DNA of 64,000 bases from Nonomuraea jiangxiensis (GTDB taxonomy: Bacteria; Actinomycetota; Actinomycetes; Streptosporangiales; Streptosporangiaceae): the NCBI RefSeq assembly GCF_900099965.1, contig NZ_FNDJ01000031.1, positions 62,001 through 126,000 on the forward strand. The letters are read 5' to 3'. The position numbers and the translations under genes are program-made. Positions within the stretch are counted from its first letter, which is position 1. Each line of letters starts with the position of its first letter. Shown here piece by piece: positions 57,733 to 64,000 of the stretch. The notes under the pieces were generated by a model, which was not told where the DNA came from, made no database searches, and worked only from the letters and a program-made list of their open reading frames with translations.

Positions 57733-59397
57733 ATGGACGCGATCGTCTTCGGCGCGGCCGGCTTCATCGGCCGGTCCCTCGTCGCCGAGCTGCTCGGCAG
57801 GGGCCGGCGGGTGGCGGCGGCCGTACGGAACGACACCCTCACCCCCTGGCTGCACGCGCAGAACGTCGACACCGGCGGGCTGACCGTCGTCACCGCCGAC
57901 ATCTCCCGGCCGCTCACAGGGCTCCCCCACGCCCGCGACGTCTACAACACCGCGGCGCGCTTCGCGTTCGGCCTGGACCTGGCGCAGGCGCGGGCGGCCA
58001 ACGTGACCGGGGCGCTCAACGTGCTCGAATGGGCCGCCACGCTGCCGGACCTGCGCAGGCTCGTGCACATCAGCGGCTACCGGGTGAGCGACGCGGACCC
58101 GGACCGCGCCGGGCTGGGCGCGTACGAGGCGTCGAAGGCCGCGGCCCATCACGCGGTCCGCGCCAGGGCCCGCGAGCTGGGGGTCCCGCTGACCATCGCC
58201 AATCCCAGCACGGTGATCGGCCCCGGCCAGTACATCGGCCTGGCCTCGCTCGTGGAGAATCTGTGGAACGGGCGGCTGCCCGCGCTCCCCGGCGGCCCCG
58301 ACGTCTTCGTGCCGATCGTCACCGTCGACTACTTCGCCCGGTTCCTGGCGGAGATCCCCGCCTCCCCTGCGGGAGAGGACTACTGGGTGCTCGACGACAC
58401 GACTCCCCTCCTGCCGGAGCTGGTCGGCACGATCGCCGATCACCTGGGGGTACGGTCGCCGCGCCGTACCGTCCCCGTCGGCCTCGTACGCCGCCTGCCG
58501 CGCCGGATCACCGGCACTGACCCCGAGACGCTGTCGTTCCTGTCGGCCGACCGCTATCCGACGGCCTCCGCCCGCGCCTTCGCGGACCGGGCCGGCCTGG
58601 AGATGCCCCCGGCCGCCGACGCCCTGCGCGCGTGGGCCGACGACCTGGTGGCCGCCCGATTCGGGGGCGCGTCGCCATGGCTGCGTCCCTACGGATTCCG
58701 CGGGCGTACCTGGGTGATGGGTGAGCCTCACCGGCCCGCCCACGTCCTGCTGCACGGGCTGCCCATGAACGCCGACCTCTGGGCACCGCTCGCCGCCCAC
58801 CTGCCCGGCCCGATCCTGGCCCCCGACCTGCCCGGCCTCGGCCGCTCGGCCCCCACCGCCCAGGCCATGGACGCGTGGCTCGCCGACCTGATGGCCCCGG
58901 TACGGACCCGGCCCACGCTGGTCGCGCACTCGCTGGCCTGCGGGCCCGCGCTCCGCTTCGCCGTCGAGCGGCCGGACCGCATCAGCGGGCTCGTGCTCGT
59001 CGCCCCCGCGTTCCTGCAGCCGCCGGGTCCGTGGCTCACCCGCTCGGTCCTGGCCGTAGCACTGCTGCGCCGCATGTCCGCCGCCCGCCTGGCCGCCACG
59101 CTCGGCCTGCCCGAGGGGCCGGAGGTGGCGAGCGCCGCGGCGGACCTGCGCCGTCCCGGGGTGGCGGGCCGCGTGGTCGCGGCGATGCGCGCGGCCTTCG
59201 CCGAGCGCGAGACCTCACGGTCGCTGCTGGAGCGGGTACGCGTCCCGGTCGAGATCATCGTGGGCTCGGCCGACCCGCTCGCCACCGGCGCCGGCCACCC
59301 GGTGACCGAGATCGCCGGGGCCGGGCACTATCCCCAGCTCACCCATCCCGCCCAGGTCGCCCGGCACCTCGGCGCTGTCGCCGACCCGATCGGGTGA
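57733..59397 (+). CDS. SDR epimerase-like / alpha-beta hydrolase fusion protein
   Basis: 554 residues, AAGGAG site. Residues 1-310 form an extended-SDR domain: AIVFGAAGFIGRSLVAELLG (G-x-x-G-x-x-G), HISGYRVSD, then YEASKAAAHHAV with the Y-x-x-x-K pair and IANPSTVIGPGQY. Residues about 325-545 form an alpha/beta hydrolase: AHVLLHGLPMNADLWAPLAA, LAPDLPGLGRS, nucleophile elbow V-A-H-S-L-A-C-G (the usual Gly before His is Ala), GSADPLAT and AGAGHYPQLTHPAQVA with the catalytic His. The fusion suggests two consecutive steps on one substrate. Controlled by the upstream TetR through shared operators. Confidence 0.88.
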   Translation: MDAIVFGAAGFIGRSLVAELLGRGRRVAAAVRNDTLTPWLHAQNVDTGGLTVVTADISRPLTGLPHARDVYNTAARFAFGLDLAQARAANVTGALNVLEWAATLPDLRRLVHISGYRVSDADPDRAGLGAYEASKAAAHHAVRARARELGVPLTIANPSTVIGPGQYIGLASLVENLWNGRLPALPGGPDVFVPIVTVDYFARFLAEIPASPAGEDYWVLDDTTPLLPELVGTIADHLGVRSPRRTVPVGLVRRLPRRITGTDPETLSFLSADRYPTASARAFADRAGLEMPPAADALRAWADDLVAARFGGASPWLRPYGFRGRTWVMGEPHRPAHVLLHGLPMNADLWAPLAAHLPGPILAPDLPGLGRSAPTAQAMDAWLADLMAPVRTRPTLVAHSLACGPALRFAVERPDRISGLVLVAPAFLQPPGPWLTRSVLAVALLRRMSAARLAATLGLPEGPEVASAAADLRRPGVAGRVVAAMRAAFAERETSRSLLERVRVPVEIIVGSADPLATGAGHPVTEIAGAGHYPQLTHPAQVARHLGAVADPIG

Positions 59398-59410
59398 CCC
59401 CGGCCCGCCG

Positions 59411-60238
59411 TCATTCCAGGAAGAAGTCCGCCAGGGCCCGGGTGACCGTGGCGGGGTCGTTCTCCATCGGGATGTGGCCCGCCTCGGGGATGCGCACCAG
59501 CGTGGTGGCGGGCATCTCGGCGGCGAAACGCTCGGCGTACCGGATCTCCTGGAAGGTGTCGTCCTCGCCCCAGATCAGCAGCTTCGGCGTCGGGTCGGAC
59601 TTCAGCGCGGGCACCAGGTCGAGCGTGTAGCGGCTGTCGGCGGCGCCCGCCAGGGCCATCCACGACCGGCAGACCCGCTGATCGGACCAGGGGTCGACGT
59701 AGTCGGCCAGCTCGGCCTCCGTGGCCGGCCGGGCCAGTGCGGTCGTGACGGCCGTGAGCCGGGCCGCCCGCAACTCCGCCGCGGTGGTGGCCGCCACCAC
59801 GTCCGGGTCTCGGTAGCGGGCCACGCCCGGCACCGGCCACGAGTCGTACGTGACCGAGTTGACCAGCGCCAGCCGCCGCACCTGCGGCCCGTCACCGGCC
59901 AGCAGGTGCTGGGCGAGCGCGCCGCCGATGTCGTGCCCGGCCACGGCCAGCGGCCCCGCCACCCCCAACGCCTCGGCGAACCGCGCCACCCATCCGGCCA
60001 GCGCCGGCACGGTCGCCGACGCCGCCGTCAACTCCCCTTCCGAGCGCCCCAGCCCCGGCAGGTCCACCGCGACGGGACGCAGCCCGGCCGCGGCCAGCCC
60101 GTCGATCACCGGAAGCCACACCCGGCTCCAGTAGGTGCCGTGCAGCAGCAGCACCGTGGGCCACCCCGGCTCACCCGCCGTCAGGTAGCTCGCGCCCAGC
60201 CCGTCTACGTCGATCGTCATTCGCTTGGACATGCCCAT
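59411..60238 (-). CDS. Alpha/beta hydrolase with Asp nucleophile
   Basis: 275 residues (ATG 60238; ATG 60232 possible). VLLLHGTYWSRVWLPVIDGL carries the oxyanion H-G, VDLPGLGRSEGE follows, and the elbow is A-V-A-G-H-D-I-G-G-A, with Asp instead of Ser. G-H-D-x-G is the signature of epoxide hydrolases and haloalkane dehalogenases. LLIWGEDDTFQEIRYAERFA provides the acid and PEAGHIPMENDPATV the catalytic His. No signal peptide. It is divergent from a LysR gene, which probably regulates it. Confidence 0.9.
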   Translation of the reverse strand: MGMSKRMTIDVDGLGASYLTAGEPGWPTVLLLHGTYWSRVWLPVIDGLAAAGLRPVAVDLPGLGRSEGELTAASATVPALAGWVARFAEALGVAGPLAVAGHDIGGALAQHLLAGDGPQVRRLALVNSVTYDSWPVPGVARYRDPDVVAATTAAELRAARLTAVTTALARPATEAELADYVDPWSDQRVCRSWMALAGAADSRYTLDLVPALKSDPTPKLLIWGEDDTFQEIRYAERFAAEMPATTLVRIPEAGHIPMENDPATVTRALADFFLE

Positions 60239-60291
60239 AACAATCGGGATCTGGATACCGGGCCGTCAAATATCATTTAGGGTATGCGGGC

Positions 60292-61164
60292 ATGACGCCG
60301 GTGCAGTTACGCGTGCTGATCGCGGTCGCCGAGCACGGCGGTTTCACCGTCGCCGCCGACCACCTGGGCATGTCCCAGCCCGCCGTCAGCCGCGCCGTCA
60401 CGAGCCTCGAACGCGAGCTCGGCGCGGCCCTGTTCGTACGCCACCGCGACGGCATCGCGCTCACCGAGGCCGGCAAGAGCGCCGTCGACCGCGCCCGCGA
60501 GGCACTGCGTCACTTCGACCTCATCCACGCCGACGTGGCGGCCGCCGCCGGGCGGATCACCGGCGAGCTGCGCCTGGCCAGCCTCCCCAGCGCCACCGGC
60601 ACCCTGATCGCCCCCATGCTGCGCGCCTTCGCCGACCGCTATCCGCAGGTCCGGGTACGCCTGTTCGAGGGCGTCGACGACGACATCCGCGCCTGGTTGC
60701 GCGGCGGGGCGGCCGAGGTCGGCGTGGTCACCCTGCCGGTCTCCGGCCTGCACACCATCCCGCTGAGCACTCACGACATGGTCGCCGTCGTCCCCGCCGG
60801 GCACCCGCTGTCCGGCCGGGCGGTGGTGCGGCTCGGCGACCTGGCCGGGCATCCGTTCATCCTGACCACCGCCGGCTGCCGCCCGCTGATCACGGCGGCG
60901 GCGCACTCCGCCGCGGTGGAGCTGGACGTGGCCTTCGAGGCCAGCGGACCGGCCGCCATCCTGGAGATGGTGGCCGCCGGGCTGGGCGTCAGCATCGTCC
61001 CTACGCTGGGCCTGCCCGCCGACCTCGGCAACGCCGTCACCCGGCCGATTGAGCCGAGGACGACCCGCTCCCTGGCGCTCGCCCTGCCGTCGATGACCGG
61101 CTGCGCCCCGGCCGCCCGCGCGTTCATCGAGACCGCCGCCGAGTCCGGGCACCTCCCCCGATGA
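60292..61164 (+). CDS. LysR-family transcriptional regulator
   Basis: 290 residues. MTPVQLRVLIAVAEHGGFTV, AADHLGMSQPAVSRAVTSLE, RELGAALFVRHRDGIALTEA is a textbook LysR winged helix, followed by a coiled linker and a periplasmic-binding-like effector domain (GELRLASLPSATGTLIAPML; GVSIVPTLGLPADLGNAV). Divergent from the Asp-nucleophile hydrolase over 53 bp; classical LysR arrangement with the regulator activating its divergent neighbour in response to substrate. Effector unknown. Confidence 0.94.
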   Translation: MTPVQLRVLIAVAEHGGFTVAADHLGMSQPAVSRAVTSLERELGAALFVRHRDGIALTEAGKSAVDRAREALRHFDLIHADVAAAAGRITGELRLASLPSATGTLIAPMLRAFADRYPQVRVRLFEGVDDDIRAWLRGGAAEVGVVTLPVSGLHTIPLSTHDMVAVVPAGHPLSGRAVVRLGDLAGHPFILTTAGCRPLITAAAHSAAVELDVAFEASGPAAILEMVAAGLGVSIVPTLGLPADLGNAVTRPIEPRTTRSLALALPSMTGCAPAARAFIETAAESGHLPR

Positions 61165-61173
61165 CGAGCACCG

Positions 61174-61200
61174 CGTTACCGGCTATTTCCACTTGACCAG
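61174..61200 (-). repeat. Left copy of a 27-bp inverted repeat
   Basis: Read on the minus strand, CTGGTCAAGTGGAAATAGCC plus GGTAACG. It matches 63732-63758 with a single mismatch in opposite orientation. Weaker similarity extends about 20 bp further (ATGACACA-like block). Confidence 0.8.
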
Positions 61201-61238
61201 CAACGCCTCCGTCGTGTGTCATCTCGCCGTGCTCGCGC

Positions 61239-61697
61239 TCAGCGGGGACGAGCCGGGGTGAGGTCGGCGGTCGCGGGCGGCGAAGGTGGGCCGGTGGTGA
61301 GGTCGGGGGTCCGGCTCAGCGGGGTCGGGTCCGGTGCGGAGTCGTGGGCCAGGCGGGCTTGGAGCAGTGCGGGGAGATGGTCCTTGCTCCACGCGCGGGC
61401 GGCCTCGATGAGGGTCAGGAGGCTGCGTCCCAGCGGAGTCAGCTCGTACTCGACCCTGGGCGGGTTCTCGTCGTAGGCGGTGCGCGTCACCAGGCCATCG
61501 CGCTCCATCGCCCGCAGCGTCTGGGTGAGCACCTTCGGCGTGATGCCGCGGAGCGGGACCTTGAGCTCGTTGAAGCGGCGACGGCCTCCTTCGAGGCACA
61601 GCACCACCATTCCGGTCCACTTGTCACCGATCTGGATCGGCAACGCGCTGGACGGGCACACGGGGTCGAACATCTCCGGATCCAACGGCTCGGCCAT
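61239..61697 (-). CDS. HxlR-family transcriptional regulator with long C-terminal tail
   Basis: 152 residues from the ATG at 61697. CPSSALPIQIGDKWTGMVVL, LEGGRRRFNELKVPLRGITP, KVLTQTLRAMERDGLVTRTA, YELTPLGRSL give the HxlR wing and HTH; the N-terminal Cys (D-P-V-C-P) is the position used for redox/electrophile sensing in some HxlR proteins. The last 40 residues are a Pro/Thr-rich tail. Divergent from the NAD(P)-binding reductase across a dyad-containing spacer. Confidence 0.92.
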   Translation of the reverse strand: MAEPLDPEMFDPVCPSSALPIQIGDKWTGMVVLCLEGGRRRFNELKVPLRGITPKVLTQTLRAMERDGLVTRTAYDENPPRVEYELTPLGRSLLTLIEAARAWSKDHLPALLQARLAHDSAPDPTPLSRTPDLTTGPPSPPATADLTPARPR

Positions 61698-61712
61698 GAA
61701 CGCGAGGCTAGC

Positions 61713-61748
61713 CCAGTATCGTTGAGGTAACCAGTATCCGCTGGATAC
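61713..61748. promoter_or_regulatory. HxlR operator region
   Basis: CCAGTATC occurs at 61713-61720 and 61731-61738. The second leads into GTATCC-gct-GGATAC (61734-61748), a perfect 6+3+6 dyad in the 60-bp divergent spacer. Confidence 0.65.
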
Positions 61749-61757
61749 CGTCCCCGC

Positions 61758-62423
61758 ATGAGCAGAATCGTCATTTTCGGAGCGGGCGGCCGGGCCGGGC
61801 GGGCCGTCATGGCCGAGGCGCGTGACCGCGGGCACCACGTGACCGCCGTCGTCCGTGACCCGGGCAGGCATCGTGACCTCGCGGCCGAGGGCGTCCCGGT
61901 GGTGCGGGGGGACGTCACGGACGCGGCGCGCATCCCCTCGATCGTCCGCGGCCACGAGGCCGTGGTCCACGCGGTGACCCCGTTCAGCGGGCCGGAGCAG
62001 GGCTTCGCCGACCTCGACCCGGAGTTCTTCGTCAAGGCCGCCGACGCCCTGCTGCACGGCCTGGCCGAGTCAGGTGTCCACAGGCTCCTGGTGGTGGGGC
62101 TGTTCGCGAACCTCCAGGGCCCCGACGGGCGCCCGGTGATGGACGACCCCGCGGCCTTCCCCCCGGAGATCCGGCCGTACGCCGCGGCGCACACCGCCGG
62201 CCTGGACCGGCTCAGGGCGCGGGACTCGGTGGTCGACTGGCTCATGCTCACCCCGCCCGCGCTGCTGCGGCTGGACTCCCCCAGGACGGGCCGGTACCAG
62301 GTCGGGGGCGAGACCGCGCCACCGGCGCCGGCGCAGTTGTCCTATGCCGACCTCGCCGTGGCGATGATCGACGAGATCGAGACGCCGAGGCACCACCGCA
62401 CCCGCATCTCGGTCTTCTCCTGA
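61758..62423 (+). CDS. NAD(P)H-binding (SDR-a5/NmrA-type) reductase
   Basis: 221 residues. MSRIVIFGAGGRAGRAVMAE is the Rossmann motif (G-A-G-G-R-A-G), VVRGDVTDAARIPSIVRGHE follows strand 4, VGLFANLQG lies mid-protein and DWLMLTPPALLRLDS later, as in the NAD(P)-dependent epimerase/flavin-reductase-like group. No Tyr-x-x-x-Lys. Controlled by the divergent HxlR. Its 3' end overlaps the convergent MFS gene by 82 bp. Confidence 0.88.
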   Translation: MSRIVIFGAGGRAGRAVMAEARDRGHHVTAVVRDPGRHRDLAAEGVPVVRGDVTDAARIPSIVRGHEAVVHAVTPFSGPEQGFADLDPEFFVKAADALLHGLAESGVHRLLVVGLFANLQGPDGRPVMDDPAAFPPEIRPYAAAHTAGLDRLRARDSVVDWLMLTPPALLRLDSPRTGRYQVGGETAPPAPAQLSYADLAVAMIDEIETPRHHRTRISVFS

Positions 62424-63676
62424 GCCGGCCGGAGGCGACGTAGCCGGGGCAACCGGCGGCGAGCCGGGCCGCCCGACCCGCCGCCCGGTGTGGGGCGGTA
62501 GGCGACGGCGGTGAGGATCGCGCCTGCCAGGGCGGCGGCCGCCGCGGCGGCGAACGCCGCGGCTCCGCTGTCGTGCGGACCGGTGAGCCGGCCGGCGACG
62601 GCGGTGCCCACGCCGTAGCCGGTCCACATGAAGGTGTTGAGCCAGGCGAAGACCTCGGTACGGTAGCGGGCGGGGGCGTGGTCGGCCAGCAGGACGGGCT
62701 GCAGGGCGTCACGCGGCCCGGTCACCAGCCCGGCGACGACGATCAGTACGGCGAGGGCCGCGAACCCCGGGACAAGACCACCGCCGAGCAGGACGACGGC
62801 CTCGGCCAGCGACAGCAGCACGAGCAGGCGGCGACCGGTGACCGGCCAGGCCCGTGCGCCGTACGCCAGTGTGCCCGCCAGGGCCCCGGCCGACAGCAGG
62901 CCCATGAGCACCCCGGCGGAGGCGGCCGAGCCGGACGTGGCGGCCGCGGCCACCGTGCCGATGCGCAGGCAGCCGAAGGAGAAGGTGCCCAGAGCCGCGA
63001 TGACCAGCAGGACGAGGGTGGGGTGGTGGGCGAGCGGTCCGGCCAGCCGGCCCAGCCGGGAGCCCGGTTCGGTGGTGGGTGGCGAGGCCGGCGTGGCCTG
63101 CCGTACCGCCCGGGAGCCGAGCAGCAGCGCGGTACCCACCGGCAGGGCGGCACCCGCCGCGATCACCACTCCCTGGACCGGCAGAACCAGGGTCAGGACC
63201 GGCACGAGCAGGGGGCCGGCGAGGAACGTCAGCTCGTTGACGGCGTTGTCCACCGCGTAGGCGGTGGGTAGCGAGGCGGCCGGGACGAGGTGTGGCCAGG
63301 TGCTCCTGATGACGGCGGCGGCGGGCGGGGTGGTGGCGCCGGCCAGTGCCGCCGCGCCGATCATCGCGGGGGCGTGGGCCTGCAGGGCGAGCAGCAGCAG
63401 GGCGTAGGCGAGCGCGTGAGCGGCCAGGTAGGCGGTGAGCGTGGCCCGGGGGCCGAGCCGGTCGGCCAGCCGCCCGCCGAGCGGGGCGCACACGGCCAGC
63501 GCCAGGGCGTGGCCGGTGAGGACGAGCCCGGCCGGGGCGTAGGAGCCGAGCCGCTCGACGGCCGCCAGCAGCAGCGCGAGGCTGAGCACCGGGGTGCCGA
63601 TCTTGACGACCAGTCCCACGGCGAGCAGGTAGGGGACTCCCGGGTGGGCGAACAGGCGGAGGTAGGGCGCGATCAC
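62342..63676 (-). CDS. MFS transporter
   Basis: 444 residues from the GTG at 63676, chosen because a GGAG site precedes it and YLRLFAHPGVPYLLAVGLVV is the usual start of helix 1. About 12 hydrophobic helices. The loop 2-3 motif reads LGGRLADRLGPRATLTAYLA (G-x-x-x-D-R-x-G), and LVTGPRDALQPVLLADHAPA lies in the second half. Probably a drug or metabolite exporter. The basic C-terminal tail of about 50 residues runs across the 3' end of the convergent reductase and may be longer than functional. It is divergent from a CGNR-type regulator. Confidence 0.88.
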   Translation of the reverse strand: MIAPYLRLFAHPGVPYLLAVGLVVKIGTPVLSLALLLAAVERLGSYAPAGLVLTGHALALAVCAPLGGRLADRLGPRATLTAYLAAHALAYALLLLALQAHAPAMIGAAALAGATTPPAAAVIRSTWPHLVPAASLPTAYAVDNAVNELTFLAGPLLVPVLTLVLPVQGVVIAAGAALPVGTALLLGSRAVRQATPASPPTTEPGSRLGRLAGPLAHHPTLVLLVIAALGTFSFGCLRIGTVAAAATSGSAASAGVLMGLLSAGALAGTLAYGARAWPVTGRRLLVLLSLAEAVVLLGGGLVPGFAALAVLIVVAGLVTGPRDALQPVLLADHAPARYRTEVFAWLNTFMWTGYGVGTAVAGRLTGPHDSGAAAFAAAAAAALAGAILTAVAYRPTPGGGSGGPARRRLPRLRRLRPAQEKTEMRVRWCLGVSISSIIATARSA

Positions 63677-63731
63677 GGCGACTCCGTTACCATCTAATCG
63701 GATTTCGCCTATGACACATGAAGGGGAGTTA

Positions 63732-63758
63732 CTGGTCAAGTGGAAATAGCCTGTAACG
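63732..63758 (+). repeat. Right copy of a 27-bp inverted repeat
   Basis: CTGGTCAAGTGGAAATAGCC then TGTAACG; reverse-complement of 61174-61200 with one mismatch. It covers the likely start codon (GTG 63740) of the CGNR-type gene and contains GTTAC...GTAAC arms. Confidence 0.8.
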
Positions 63759-64000
63759 TGACCCGGCAGGCCCCGCGGATCGTCGAGCTGGTCAACCTGG
63801 CGACGGCGCGCCTGCGGGGTGGCGCGCCGGCCGAGCCGCTGGCGGGCGAGGAGCTCGTGACGGCGTTCGCCGCCGGGCTCGGGGACGACACGCGGGCGGC
63901 GCTGCGGGCCGGCCCGGACGCGGGAGCGGGCCTGGCCGCGCTGGCCACCGAGCTGCGGGAGGCGCTGCTGGCCGAGCGGCCGGCGGACCAGGCCGCGCGC
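63740..64000 (+). CDS. Probable CGNR/ABATE-type transcriptional regulator (3' end cut by window)
   Basis: From the GTG at 63740 the frame stays open to the window edge: VEIACNVTRQAPRIVELVNL, ATARLRGGAPAEPLAGEELV, then TAFAAGLGDDTRAAL and a Leu/Ala-rich helix. The L-V-N-L-A-T-A-R-x-R-G-G block recalls the N-terminal (ABATE) domain of CGNR zinc-finger regulators, which commonly lie next to MFS transporters, as here. The zinc finger would be beyond position 64000, so the call is provisional. AAGGGGAG lies 11 bp upstream of the GTG. Confidence 0.55.
   Translation, partial: MEIACNVTRQAPRIVELVNLATARLRGGAPAEPLAGEELVTAFAAGLGDDTRAALRAGPDAGAGLAALATELREALLAERPADQAAR

Noticed and set aside
63731..63750. 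Similarity of ACTGGTC at the right repeat to the DasR (dre) box
   Set aside because: Only the left half matches; the second half-site (GACCA) is absent.
61174..63758. Composite transposon bounded by the 27-bp inverted repeats
   Set aside because: No transposase or recombinase lies between the repeats and no flanking target duplication was seen; kept only as an inverted repeat.
1..64000. CRISPR arrays, tRNA or rRNA genes, riboswitches
   Set aside because: No regularly spaced short repeats, no cloverleaf or T-psi-C-like signatures in the intergenic gaps, and no long structured leaders were seen by eye.

Overview
This is a very GC-rich actinomycete chromosome segment. Third codon positions are strongly G/C biased, there are many GTG starts, several promoters sit directly on the start codon (probable leaderless mRNAs), and hairpin terminators mostly lack T-tracts. 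The gene content fits a filamentous soil actinomycete: an F420-type LLM oxidoreductase, a DUF6493-like giant, a Tat-exported GH67 enzyme and many one-component regulators. A Streptosporangiaceae genome such as Nonomuraea is my guess; the sequence does not prove it. No rRNA, tRNA, CRISPR, transposase or phage gene was seen.

Layout. 0-3.7 kb: two tandem NmrA-type reductases, a monooxygenase-fold protein, a divergent MarR regulator, and remnants of a hydroxyacid dehydrogenase and an SDR. 3.7-10.9 kb: an amino-acid permease with a TetR gene, a serine hydrolase, an HxlR regulator divergent from an MBL-fold plus alpha/beta-hydrolase pair, and an ArsR-SRPBCC-methyltransferase operon with two operator palindromes. 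11-16.8 kb: exported proteins (GH67 alpha-glucuronidase, an unknown secreted protein, an M23 peptidase), a broken histidine phosphatase and a frameshifted small gene.

16.8-38.1 kb: the centrepiece, a 21-kb four-gene operon on the minus strand. In transcription order it encodes a triple LamG/FN3 protein, a 2426-aa LamG-FN3-DUF6531-YD/RHS protein, a 2714-aa YD-repeat protein with an unusual C-terminal domain, and a protein with two F-box-associated (FBA)-like domains fused to a trypsin-like protease. The spacing (17 bp, 12 bp, then a 4-bp overlap) implies co-expression. None of the four has a recognisable Sec or Tat signal, although nearby secreted proteins do. I infer a two-shell YD-repeat assembly with lectin-like and FBA recognition modules and a protease partner; I know of no described system with this composition.

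38.3-64 kb: a small membrane protein, an RTX-like secreted protein, an LLM oxidoreductase/TetR divergent pair with twin operators, small secreted or hypothetical proteins, a stand-alone phosphoribosyltransferase, a scar joining the 5' ends of an alpha/beta hydrolase and a cytochrome P450, and a possible metal/ion island (CaCA antiporter, ArsR, COG4280-like membrane protein, ChrB-like). Then come many regulator-enzyme pairs (TetR with a DHFR-fold reductase, a beta-lactamase-fold hydrolase, or an SDR-hydrolase fusion; a nitrilase; a 987-aa DUF6493-like protein; a YtrA-type GntR pair; LysR; HxlR with a reductase; MFS with a CGNR-type regulator). A 27-bp near-perfect inverted repeat brackets the last 2.5 kb. 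Much of the window is thus switchable small-molecule detoxification or catabolism modules surrounding one very large surface or effector-like locus.
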